Below are positions 34,801 to 45,532 of a stretch of DNA of 64,000 nucleotides, one piece after another. Source of the stretch: Micractinium sp. NFX-FRZ (lineage: Eukaryota > Chlorophyta > Trebouxiophyceae > Chlorellales > Chlorellaceae). Location: NCBI GenBank assembly GCA_029339195.1, contig JAPTJF010000101.1:1-64000 (forward strand), read 5' to 3'. The notes beneath the pieces are model-generated. The model did no database searches and was not told where the DNA came from. It was given only the letters and a program-made list of their open reading frames with translations. The translations under genes were made by a program, and so were the position numbers. Numbering within the stretch: the first letter of the stretch is position 1; each line of letters opens with the position of its first letter.

Positions 34801-37800
34801 CGGCAGCGCCCGTGACTCTGCCTCTGCTGCACACTGTCTAGCCCAGGCTGCTCGCTGCCCCCTCCCTGCTTCCCTGTACACTCCTGTCCACTAACCTTGT
34901 TTCACTTTGCCGCCGCCTGCGCTGCCCCCGCAGGCGAGGACAACCTGCTGTTTGTGGCCAACGACTGGCACACCGCACTGCTGCCGTTCTACCTGCAGGC
35001 AAGTGGGGTGCCTGGGGGGCTGCTGGGCCGCAGTACAGAGGGGCAGTACCTGAGGGGCCGTAGTGCAGAGGGGCACTACCCGAGGGCAAATCGCGCTGCT
35101 TTCAACACCTCTGCATCTGTTCCGTTCCGACGCCCCACACTGCAGGCGCACTACCGTGACCACGGCAACTTCCATTTCGCCTGCTTTGTGTGCTCTGCAA
35201 TGTGTACTGCTCACTGAGTGTCTTTGTTCTGCCTCTCCCGCCCTGCAGGCGCACTACCGCGACCACGGCAAGTTCCACTTTGCGCGCGCCGTGCTGGTGC
35301 TGCACAACATTGCGCACCAGGGGCGGGCTCCCATGGATGAGCTGGAGCGGCTGGAGGTGCCGGAGCACTACCGCGAGCTCTTCAGGTCGGTTGGTGGGTG
35401 GTGGGGCGGGGGTGCCATGCGTTGCCGTATTTGTGAAGGCTTGGGTTTTTTCTCCCAAGGTTTGGGGTGTTTGTGTCCGTGTTTTTGATTCCTTAAGGCC
35501 GATTGCCGCACCGCCACGCTAAGAGCTGTGCTGCCCCTTGCCCGTGTATTGCCTTGGCCGTGCCTGGCAGGCTGGACGACCCCGTGGGCGGCGAGCACAT
35601 GAACATCATGAAGGCGGGGATCATCACGGCGCACAGGTGGGGGTGGGCACCAGCAAGAGTCACAAGCTTCACATGGCGTTACTGACATATGCGGGGCGGC
35701 GGCGCACGCCGTGTGGGAGTGGGGCAGTGCGAGGCGCGGTTTTGTTCCGTCTGCAAGGCGAATTTGTGTGGGAGAAGGTGTGGGGACGGGGCACGGACGA
35801 GGTGGCACATGAGCATCAGGAAGGTGGGCGGCACCACGGTGCACAGGCGGCACAGGGGTGTCAGGTGCGGGGCCTCGGGGTTGAGCAGCCCGGCCATGCC
35901 TTGCCCAATGCTGCCAACCGTGCTCACTGCGCCCGCACCTCCGCTTGCCCCTCCACCACCACCCCCGCAGGATGGTTGCCGTGAGCCACGGCTACGCGTG
36001 GGAGTGCCAGACCCAGGAGGGCGGCTGGGGGCTGCACCAGGTGTTCCAGGAGCACTCGTGGAAGCTGAGGGGTGAGGCGGGGGCCACAAGGGAGGGGCGG
36101 TGCTGGGGGTTGAGCAGGGGGAGCAGGGGGATGTAGTGCACCGCCCACTGTGCGCTCTGGCTCCCCATCGGCGTGCAAAACTGATCCAATACACGGCGTG
36201 TTTCCCGCCCCAACCGCTGCCCCTGACAGCTGTGCGCTCTGCTAGCGTGGTCAGGACACAGGCCGCGCTGGCTGGCTGAGCGGCACTGTGTCCAACGCTG
36301 TCTGCTGCTGCCTCACCTCCTCCTGCAGGCGTGGTGAATGGCATCGACTATGCTGAGTGGAGCCCCGCGGTGGACCCGCACCTCCGCTCCGGTGAGTGAG
36401 GGCGGCTATAAACGTAGATAGTAGAGCATGTAGCATCGTTATGTAGCGCACGGCTCATGACGGCTGCTCCCCCGACTCTGCACAATGCTTTGCCAGCACA
36501 GCTAGAACAGCATGCCTCCAGTCGCGTCAGATTGCCCACCCCTTGTCCGTCTTGTTAACCCTCTTGCCGCCCCCTGCCTGTGTCGTGCAGACGGGTACAC
36601 AAACTACACGGTGGAGACCCTGGAGAAGAAGAGGCAGTGCAAGATGGCGCTGCAGAAGGTGGGCTGGGGAGGGGGGGGGGGGGGGGGGGCGCTGCGGCGT
36701 CCTGGGGGCATGCCCTGCCATGCCCTGCCATGCCCTGCCATGCACGCCGTGGCTACGCGCGCCAAATTGCCGCTTCGCAACGCTCAGCGCCCTGCCCGCT
36801 GCACACAGCACACCGCTCTTGTGTCTTCAGCACCCTTTCCTTCTTCCCCCCAACCCGCTGCGCGCCCCATCACCCCCCTTGTGCAGGAGCTGGGCCTGCC
36901 CGTGAATGCCGACATCCCCATGCTTGGCTTCATCGGCCGACTGGACTACCAGAAGGGGGTGGACCTGATCCACGACAACTACCAGTGGCTCATGGAGCAG
37001 GGGTGCCAGCTGGTGCTGCTGGGCAGCGGGCGGGAGGACCTGGAGAACGCGCTCAGGTGGGCAGGAGGGGGTGGGCAGGGAGGGGTGTCGACAGACAGCA
37101 AGAGGAGGGGAAGGTCAGAAGCGTATGGGTTCTGCTTCCAGCAGCGGCAGTGCTTGGAAGATGGTTGGGGAGGGTGCCAGCTGGTGTAATGGCTGGGAGA
37201 GGAGGTCAGGATCGTACTTACGGCCAGTGTGTGGCTGGCCCTGGTTTGACTGTGGGCGGGGGGAACTGGAGAATGCGGGCCAGGTGGGGGTGGGAAGCTG
37301 GGGGTGGAAGGGGTGGGTGTGTTATGAGAACAGAAGCGCAGACGGCAGTGGATGGGTTGTTCATCACCTCAAGTGCTGTGCTAGAAGAGTTCCCGTGTAA
37401 CCCCCGCGCCTGCCAGCCCTCCCTTCGGCCCTGCAGGGACATGGAGGGGCGCAACCACGACAAGTGCCGCGGCTGGGTGGGGTTCAGCGTGAAGATGGCG
37501 CACCGCATCACAGCGGGTGAGCTGGCGCCACGTCAGCCGCGGGCACACCGCCAGCTCAGCAGGGCGGGGTGGCGTGGGGTTGTGGGGCCGCGCAGGCCTC
37601 CTGCTCAGCTGCACGCCAGCTGGGGTTTGGTGGCGCTGGCCAGGACAGCAGAGGCCTGAAGGGCGTGAAGGGCGCGGCTGTGGGAAGCCAGCATTGCTGC
37701 CGCCTGCCCCGCCCGCCACGGGTCCGGACTACCTCCTGCCCTCGACCCCCTGCGCCCGTTGTTGCCCTCATCCACCCCGGCGCCTGTGTACCTGAACTCC

Positions 37801-39071
37801 TTGCCTCCCCTCCTCCTGACCGCCGTCCCTTCCTCTTCCCTGACCTCCTCCCCTCCCCCTTCCCCTCCCCTCACTCCTGCCCCAGGCTGCGACATCCTGC
37901 TCATGCCCTCCCGCTTTGAGCCCTGCGGCCTCAACCAGCTCTATGCCATGGCCTACGGCACAGGTGTGTGCTGGGATGCCTTTTCACTTCGGCCTTGCTG
38001 TGGCAGGCTGGTCGGGGCGTGCCTGGCAGGGTCACCGAGGGACGGCATGCCCCGCTGCCGGGCGGTGCCAGTGGGAAGCCTTGGCTGGTTGCAGGGCCAC
38101 AAGCCGCAAAGCGGAGCAGGCAGCGCTGGCCAGCGCTGGCAGTGCTCCCAGCAGCTGGCTCCCCCCTTCCCCTGCCCCTGGCCCCACCCCACCCAGCCAT
38201 CCTCCAACCGCAACCCCTCACACTCCCTACCCTGCCCTGCAGTGCCCGTGGTGCACGCGGTGGGCGGGCTGCGGGACACCGTGAAGCCGTTCAATCCGTT
38301 TGAGAAGACCGGCACGGGTGGGTGGGGTGGGGAAGGCTGTGCACCCTTGGTGATTGATTCACAGAAGAAGGTGCAGAGGTGTAGTTGGTGTGGCCGTCTG
38401 GAGGAAGCACGCCGTCACGTTGCCACCGGTCCCCAGCTCTGGCCCGATGCGGCCCTGTCCAATGCCGGGCCCTCCGTGCTGTGGACACGGGCACTGGCAC
38501 CCTGAGCACTGCCCCTGTTCTAGTGATACCCCAAGCATTCACAAGCCAAACCCTCTGTGCCCCCTCCCCTCCCCTGCGCAGGGTGGACTTTTGAGGCTGC
38601 CGACAGCGGGCGCTTCCGCAACGCGCTGCACGATGCCCTCTACACCTTCCGGGAGCACAAGGACAGCTTCAGGCGAGGAGGGGGGAGGGGAGCGGTGGTA
38701 GATAGATGGCCGGATTTGCTGTCGGGGCGGGTACGCGGGGCGTGCGCTGAACACGTTTCCCCAGCACGAGGAGCAGCACAAGCCGCCCTTGTGCTGCTCT
38801 AGTCGAGAGAAGAGGCAGTTGTGCAGCACACATTTCGAGTGTTGTTGCAGGACCGCAAACACCTGTGTACCTCGAGATGCGTGGAGGCCAGCCGCCCGCC
38901 TGCCCACGCCCCCCGGCATGCCCCCGACCCTTTCCTTTTTCGGCCTCCCCGCCCACCCCCTTGCGCTCTTACAGGGGGATTCAGGAGCGCGGGATGCAGC
39001 AGGACCTGAGCTGGGAGCACGCCGCCGAGCTGTATGAGGACGTGCTGGTGCAGGCCAAGTTCCAGTGGTGA
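31848..39071 (+). CDS. Starch synthase II, plastidial, 19 exons
   Basis: Adds glucose from ADP-glucose to amylopectin chains (GT5). Exons: 31848-31905, 32204-32523, 32742-33132, 33493-33587, 33975-34031, 34240-34315, 34572-34679, 34934-34998, 35249-35385, 35571-35636, 35971-36071, 36329-36391, 36591-36658, 36887-37056, 37437-37516, 37886-37963, 38243-38317, 38582-38672, 38975-39071. Phases close; 731 aa. The N-terminus is transit-peptide-like ([19 protein letters not shown], then Arg-rich), followed by a Pro/Ala linker. The catalytic core starts near 242 with [20 protein letters not shown]; the ADP-glucose motif KTGGL is at 255-259. [33 protein letters not shown], and [20 protein letters not shown] near 624-643 are class-II-like. 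The C-terminus ends AKFQW, like plant SSII. Introns 2, 8 and 18 use GC donors. Intron 8 carries a false exon 9 copy. Confidence 0.95.
35141..35182 (+). repeat. False exon 9 in starch synthase intron 8
   Basis: About 40 bp, including a tgcag acceptor, repeats the start of exon 9 (35249 onwards) with four or five mismatches. It would encode [12 protein letters not shown] against [12 protein letters not shown] in the true exon, then runs into a stop at 35215-35217. Confidence 0.9.
36671..36689. repeat. G19 homopolymer in starch synthase intron 13
   Basis: Nineteen consecutive G begin 12 nt inside the intron after exon 13, just after 'gggctgggga'. This could form a G-quadruplex in the transcript, or be length-variable or sequencing-prone. 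Confidence 0.9.
37166..37300 (+). repeat. Diverged copy of starch synthase exon 14 end in intron 14
   Basis: Words from the end of exon 14 (gggtgccagctggtg, ctggagaacgcg...caggtggg) recur in order as gggtgccagctggtg and ctggagaatgcgggccaggtggg within the following intron, with unrelated sequence between. This is a diverged local duplication spanning exon end and donor. Confidence 0.55.
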
Positions 39072-40727
39072 AGGCGGGGCTCACGTGCAGAAGAAGAAGA
39101 AAAAAATGGACGATGGGCAGCAGGGCGCATGAAGAGCGCTCTGCCAGCCGCCGCCAGGGCGGGTCCTGCCTCCCGCCTGCCCCTGGTGGGCTGTAGCCCC
39201 CGGGAGGCAGCAGCGCTGTGCACGCTGCGAGCGTCCAAGGATGCTCCGCAGGGCACCGGGCGCATGTGTGTGTGTGCAGCGCAGGCCCACAGCCCAACCT
39301 TACCGGTATGTGCGGGATGTCCCGCCCGCCCAAGAAAAGATACAGACCCTACAACACCCTTGCACAGCAAAGCTCCACCCCACCGCCACCACAGCAGCGC
39401 CCGCTCTCCACCCACCATTGCCCCGCCGTCCAAGTCCCTGGCCTGCCCCGCCCGCCCCTACATAGGCAGGCAGGTCGCCAGTCGGCTACGAGGGCGCAGC
39501 CCACCCGCGCACGCATTCTTTCCGCCCTGCCCCTCTCCCCCCCTCCCCGCACTGCGCCCTCCTCCCCCAAGGTTCAACGATGATGAATCAATTTTGCATG
39601 TCTTTAACTTTCAGCGTTGTCTGGCACCCCGCCCTCTTCTTTTGCACCCTCGGCCCGCCCTGTGGCCCGGCCCCCAGGGCGAGGGGTCCCCCCCGCACGC
39701 ATGCATGCCTGTGTGTCTAGCACCGGCACGTTTCCCTCTGTGCGTACCCTTTGCCCCGCCGCTGCACACGGCTTTACGCTGCTGCCTGTGCGCCGTTGCC
39801 CATTTTTGAGTGCTCGCTCGAAGCCTCCGTCGCCTCGCCTTCCCTCGGCTTTGCAACGCTGAAGCCGAGCAAAGAGTGCCTGGCGTCGGCTCTGTGTGCC
39901 CACGCATGGCCGCGTTTTGCCCCCGCTCGCTTTGCACTGCACTGCACTACCTTGCACAGTCCCCCTCTCCCCTTCCACCCTCCACCCCACCATCCTGTGC
40001 CATCAGCCATCGTCCTTTCTTCCACCCTCCATCTTTCCGCATAGAACCTTGTTTTGAGTGATCGCCTGTGCCGGCAGCAGTGCCAGCCAAGCATGCCTCT
40101 TGCCTCCCTGCCCCCCTGCCCGCGTGCATTGGTGAACTGCCTGCCTCCGGGCACCCACGTTGCAATTTCATTTGCGTGATTGTCCCCGCCCCCTAGTCTC
40201 GTGCCTTACCCCTGGGGCGTTGTAATACAACCAGCACATCCCAACAGTGCGCGGGCAGGAGGTGACAACAGGTGTGAAAGTGGGTGCGGCACTGGCGGTG
40301 GCAGCTGCCAGCAGGGCGAATGGGTGGAATGTTGAGGCCCCATCCAGCCTTGGAGCTTGCACTCTCCTCTCGGGTTGATCCTCCTTCGCAAACAACATCT
40401 CCACTGCTTCTCAATCATTGCTGAGACTGCGTCAGCATTTCGGAAGTCGGCGCCGACACTGCCCCAGGTCGGAATTTGGCATCGCGGGGCCTCTGCGCAG
40501 TTGTGCGACTAGCTGAGGCTTGCCCGCTCTCCTTCTCCCAGTGCCCTTCTGGAGCGCTGCCGCCCACCCGCCCCGCCGCCACCCCGCCCGACCTGCCTCC
40601 CCTCTCGTCTGCCGCTGCCCGCCACATGTGCCTGCCACATGTGCACACGCCATCCACACTCACGTCCCCCCCACTTCTTCCTGCCCATGACTCAAACCTT
40701 CACTCTCCGCAGCGACACGCCGCTAGC
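39072..40727. other. Large intergenic region
   Basis: Contains the starch synthase 3' UTR and the promoter of the LIN1-like gene. The many open frames are all shadows of skewed composition (C-rich plus strand) and none has domain content. An A-rich run (agaagaagaagaaaaaaatgg) lies at 39090-39110. Confidence 0.5.
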
Positions 40728-43700
40728 ATGCGTGAGAAGCGCCTGCCCTTCACAGACGCCGCTGACGTGGCCGATGAGGAGGAGGAAGAGCGTTGTAAGC
40801 GCCCCCGCACCCGCTTTGTGGAGCTGCAGCCGTCGGCGCGGGACCCAGCGGATGGCATCGATGACGAGGTGCCGGGCAGCGTGCGGGCGGGGGTGGAGCC
40901 GCTGGTGCTGGGGGACAGGCCGTTTGAGGCGTACGCGCCTGGAGGTGAGGGGGAGGGGTGAGGAGGGGAAGGGTGCGGTGCTGCACGCTGGGAGGTGGGG
41001 GAGAGGGGTAAGGAGGCTTGCACACCAGAAAGCGAGGGGAGGTGGAACAGGGCACAGTTTATTGGCACAGCTTACCGATGGGGAGGGTGGTTGTCGGGCC
41101 GCCGGTGCTTCCAGTTGAGCGGTTATCATCCAGCTGAGGCGGGCTGGATGGCGGGGACAGAGGCAATGCATGTAGGACTCACATCGGATGCAAGCCTCGG
41201 CAGCAGCAGCAGCAGCAGCGGCACAGACCTCTCTGCCATCATAGCAAGTGCAATGGTGACTGCTCGTCTCCCTGGTGCCCCCTCTGCAGACCCTGCGCTG
41301 AGCGCCAGCCACGCCGCCGCCGACCCCGGCTTTGCTCGAGCACAGCGCGCACTGCTGCGCCAGCAGCAGCAGGACCAGGGAGTGCTGGGCGAGGCGCTGA
41401 AGGTGGGTGGGGGCGAGAGCAGCAGGCCCGACTGGGTGGGGCAATGCAAGTGGGACGGGGGCGGGACAGCGGTGCTGCTGGGCTGCATAGGGCAGGCTGC
41501 TGGTGAAGCCTGGGCTGCAGGTTGCGGCCAATAGCACTGCACAGCGCAGCGCGGGTCAAGAGGATCAAGCCGCGAGCGCATGCAGTATGGGCTCGACCTG
41601 CCGGCACACTTGAGGTGGTCAATCTTCAGGTGTAACTGCATCACTCCCCTCTTCTTGCGCTTGCATTGCAGGCGCAGGAGCGGTACGACCAGGCGGAGGA
41701 GACCCAGAACGAGGTGGGCAACTACAATTACTCGACTGCAGAACCCTAACCTTGAACCTTGGACAGCACCGCAGGCCCAGGAGCGGTACGACCAGCCGGA
41801 GGAGGCCCAGAACGAGGTGGGCGAGGACGTGGAGCCCTTCCACCTGAGGAAGGAGCTGGCGGTGAGGTGGCAGGGCCCAGGCTGAGCTGGCGGGCCCGGG
41901 GCGGGGCGGGGGGCAGAGTGGGTGCACAATGTGGCAGGGGCGTGCTGGCATTGCGGGCAGGCTGCCAGCATAGGTCATGCCCTCATCCCTTCCCGCCCGT
42001 CCTTTCCCGCCAAGCATGTATCCGGAAAAAAACGAGAACCTAGGTTTCCGAAGCCGCTCACTAGCCTGTCCCCACCTCAGGAGGGCTTCTTCGACCCCTC
42101 TGGGTCCTACCTGGAGTACGAGAGGGAGGAGGAGCAGGATGCGTGGCTGGACAGCATCGAAGGTGGGCTTGGTCGTGGCGGTGCCAGCTGCGTGCATGCC
42201 CTGAGCAGTGTCAGGGCAGAGGCGCACCACACTCAGCAACCAAATTGGACCTGCACGCAAACCAGCAAACCGAGAAACCAAGAATTTAACCAGCGCACAG
42301 AGTGGCAGAGGTAGTCCCTGACAGCTGACTCCCAGCCTCAAGCCTCTCCTCCCTCCCCGACCTCCAACTGCACCCCAAAGACCGCGTGCATGGCACCGGC
42401 CCCGACCAGTCCGCCCGCCTGCCCTACCCAAACGAGCCAGTGGCGGAACCGCCGCCTCTGGCCCCCGCACAGCTGGCACCCTACCGCCGGCGCCTGGTGC
42501 AGCTGCTGCAGCCGGGGGAAGCGGTGCCGGCGGCGCTGAGGTGGGGGACTGCTACTCTGCACCCCATGCAAGGCTGTTACGAGCCAGCCTGCACGTGCCA
42601 CTGCAACATGTGTGGGGCTGAGGGGTCAGCTCTGATGCTGGTGCCGGCGACGCTAGCCATGCCAGCAGCGCTGGGATTGTTGCCCAGCGCGCCCTGCTGT
42701 GCATGCTGTGCCCTGCTCTGTGCAGGCGCCTGGGCGGCGGCGGGCCCGTCCTGGACAAGTGAGGGAGGCGGGGAGGCACTCGGGGGCAGGGGGGCGGGGA
42801 ATTGCTGAAGGGTGATACAGACCATGGCTGGCTGCCCATGGCAATCGCATATCAGGACGGCCGCACCAGCATTGCACTTCGTGCTGTCGCTTGCTGTGCC
42901 CACCGCCCGCCTGCCGCACCCTGCCCTCCCATTGTACCCCTCACATGCCTCCTCGTGTGGGCATCACACGCCCTTGGTTGGCCCACATCAGGTTTGCGAG
43001 CAAGGAGGAGGCGCGGTCCTTCTTCAGGGAGCGAGTGAGGAGCGGGCACGCAGGCAAGCCGGGCCCTCCCTGCCCCTTCACCCCAACTGCATGGGTTGCA
43101 TGTGGCTGATACAGTTTGCTGGCACACAGCTACGGCAGCGCCTGTCTGTGCACGCTGGCGGGCTGAGCTACGCTTGAGCCCCACACCCATACACCCCACA
43201 CCCATTCCCTTCCTGCAGTGCCCCCTGGCAACCGAGAGGAGTTTGAAGCGCTGACAGGTTGGTGGGTGGCAGTGGCGGCGGGGGGTCATGGCCACACCTG
43301 GTGCACATGCCAGGCGCGCCCTGCAGGGGCGCTGCTGCCTCACGCTGGGCGCATGCCATCACCCTCCCCCCTGGGCGTGCTCCGGCCCCGGGAATTGACG
43401 CCTGCCCTCAGTTGCGCCTGCCCATTTCCCACAGCACTTGCTTTTGCTTTGCTTTGCTTTGAACCCCTGATTTCGTTCGTTTCGCTTGCAGAGGCGGCAG
43501 AGGTGCTGTTTGACCATGGTCAAACGAGCGTGTACAGCCTCAGCCGGGAGCAGCTGGAGCAGGCCGCCGTGGTGGAGGAGCGTGCGCCGCCCGAAGCAGC
43601 ACCCCCGCCAGCGGTTGCAGCACAAGTGGCTGCTGAGTTTGGCGCTGATGCTGACGCTGATGCTGGAGGCGGTGTGACAACTGGCGGTGGCGGCGGCGGC

Positions 43701-44780
43701 GGCGGCGCGCACGGCCGCACCCGCCACCGCGTGGCGCCCCCTGCGGCGCCGGCCGCCGCTGCAGAGCCGGCCGTCGGCCCCGACATGCCATCAGTCCCCA
43801 GCAGGGAGCACACGGCAGCCACCACGCGTGGCGGTGCCGGAGTGCAGGCGGCGGCGCACGGCTTTGCTGCCGCCGTGCCGAATGACGTGCGGGAGGAGCT
43901 GCCTGCCAGCACCCCGCCGCCCGAGGTGAGCGCAAGTGAGAGCAGGCGGGCGTAAGTGGGCATTGTGTAGGCGCTTGTAAACCTGGCCATCAGCGGCGGG
44001 CGAGGCCTGGCTGATACAGTGCAAGGGTCTTCTGGGTGAGGCAAAGTGTGCCCAGCGCCTTTTAAGTCATCAATCGCTCAATCACTTACATTTCAAGTCC
44101 ACAGGAAGCCAGCCACATCAAAGCTGCTGCATACTCAATTAACCTGTTCTTAAGCGCAGGAGGTGGAGCTGGGCCTGGGCCTGCCAGCCGCCGCCCCCAC
44201 TGCCGTCGAGCTGCACCGCCAGCCGGCGCCTGCACAGCCCGCCAACTTGGCCGCTTTCTCTGCTGGCACTGCGGCTGGCGCCGGTGCACACCCGCCCTCT
44301 GCCGCTGCCACAGTGGCGCTGCTTGGCGGCATGGTGCAGCCGGCTGTGGGGGCCGAGACAGCAGGCACAGCAGGCACAGCACACCATGAGGTGGCTGCCA
44401 CTCTGGCGGGCCAGCTGGGCACTGTGGAGCGACTGGTGGAGGCGGAGCAGGGAGAGCAGCAGGCACGCGAATGCTGGGACGCTCCAGGGGAGCATGTTGT
44501 TATTGTGCAGCTAGCGGCGCTGTTGATAGCTTTGCATGCTGCTTCTGGTTAGCAGGGCAACCATCGATTCGGAGGCAGTGCTGCTGAGAATGCACAGCTA
44601 CCTGTGTTGCTGGTGCCAAGGCATGACCTGGCCGCCTGGTTGCTTCCCCTGCAGGCGGCTGTCAACAGGAAGGCCGGAACGGGGCTCGAGGCCGAGCCGG
44701 GGCCACTGCAGGGTGGGGTTGCGTTCGACAATGAGGCGGCCAACCTGGCGTCAGCTGGGCCTGGCAGCGGCGAGGAGTAG
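40728..44780 (+). CDS. LIN1/CD2BP2-like (U5 snRNP 52K-type) protein without visible GYF domain, 12 exons
   Basis: In other eukaryotes CD2BP2/LIN1 associates with U5 snRNP before activation of the spliceosome. Exons: 40728-40944, 41290-41402, 41672-41713, 41775-41861, 42081-42162, 42381-42540, 42726-42758, 42992-43053, 43219-43257, 43492-43925, 44160-44462, 44655-44780; 565 aa. Evidence: a charged N-terminus (DEEEEERCKRPRTRFVE); VEPFHLRKELAEGFFDPSGS then EQDAWLDSIE, like the FNL-EEMEEGHFD...DSWLD region; LRRLGGGGPVLDK; and FEALTEAAEVLFDHGQTSVY, like the conserved block before the GYF domain. The rest is Ala/Gly/Pro-rich and no GYF motif is found, so the domain is lost, diverged beyond sight, or in unrecognised exons. 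Exons 3 and 4 are near-identical duplicates. GC donors are needed at 43054 and 44463; the latter is weak. Confidence 0.75.
41672..41822 (+). repeat. 48-bp tandem exon duplication that created an intron
   Basis: 41672-41719 and 41775-41822 are 48 bp with three mismatches. In copy 1, 'gag/gtgggc' serves as a splice donor; in copy 2 the same bases are coding (Glu-Val-Gly). The acceptor 'caccgcag' just before copy 2 completes a 61-bp intron. The protein carries a 14-residue direct repeat, AQERYDQAEETQNE then AQERYDQPEEAQNE. Confidence 0.85.
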
Positions 44781-45532
44781 CACAGGCACCTGGCCTGCCT
44801 CAGGCTGTGCAGGAGTGTCACTGGCGGGGACGCATTGTGCTGCCAACAGCCAACATGGCGCCAGCTGGCAAAGGCAGCTAGCTGCACAGGGGCGGGCATT
44901 TCGAATGCTGTGTGTGCAATCGCAGGAATAGCTGACGTGGGCTGTACTCAACAACATTGATCAGTGTGTGGATGAGACCTAGTGCACCCTGCTGACAAAC
45001 CCTGTTGATCCAACCTGTCCATTGACCCAGTCAAAACAAAGGCTTACAAAGGGGAGTGCGCCGCAGAGTGGGCGCTAGTAAACGAGGATGAGTGAACGAA
45101 ATGGAGGCAGGGGACAAGCAGCGTGTGCTTGGAATCTGAGGCCCGGCAGAGGCCAGCCTGGGCATGTAGGTGGCATGGGCGGGGTAGGTTGGCAGGGGGG
45201 CGAGGCAAAAGGGTACAGCAGAATGTGTTGCAATACTGGCACTGGCCGTGCCACGGGGTGTGGAAGAGAGGGCTGTGGGCAATTTCATAAAGGTGGCAAA
45301 TGGGGTGCTTCCGGGGCGTGAACGGCGGTCATACGAGGCCTTTACTTTGGCAGGCAGGGCCGCGAAAAGGCACGTTAATGGGACGTGCTGCAAACAGGCG
45401 TGATTACCAGTAACCGATGAATGAAGAGGGGGGGAGGTCATAGCAAGACTCGAATCATGAGCCACAGCCCGTGGAGGCGCCCACCTGCGGCGCGTGTGGC
45501 GGCCTGCTACGCTGCCAGTCGGACAGCGTGCC
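44781..45532. other. Tail-to-tail intergenic region
   Basis: Lies between the ends of two convergent genes, so it holds both 3' UTRs. A minus-strand TGTAA at 45048-45044 is a distant candidate poly(A) signal for the gene ending at 45533. No coding region is supported. Confidence 0.45.

Noticed and set aside
41672..41713. Treating LIN1 exon 3 as a dead pseudo-exon
   Set aside because: It has good splice sites, keeps phase 0 on both sides and encodes nearly the same peptide as exon 4, so inclusion is at least as likely as skipping.
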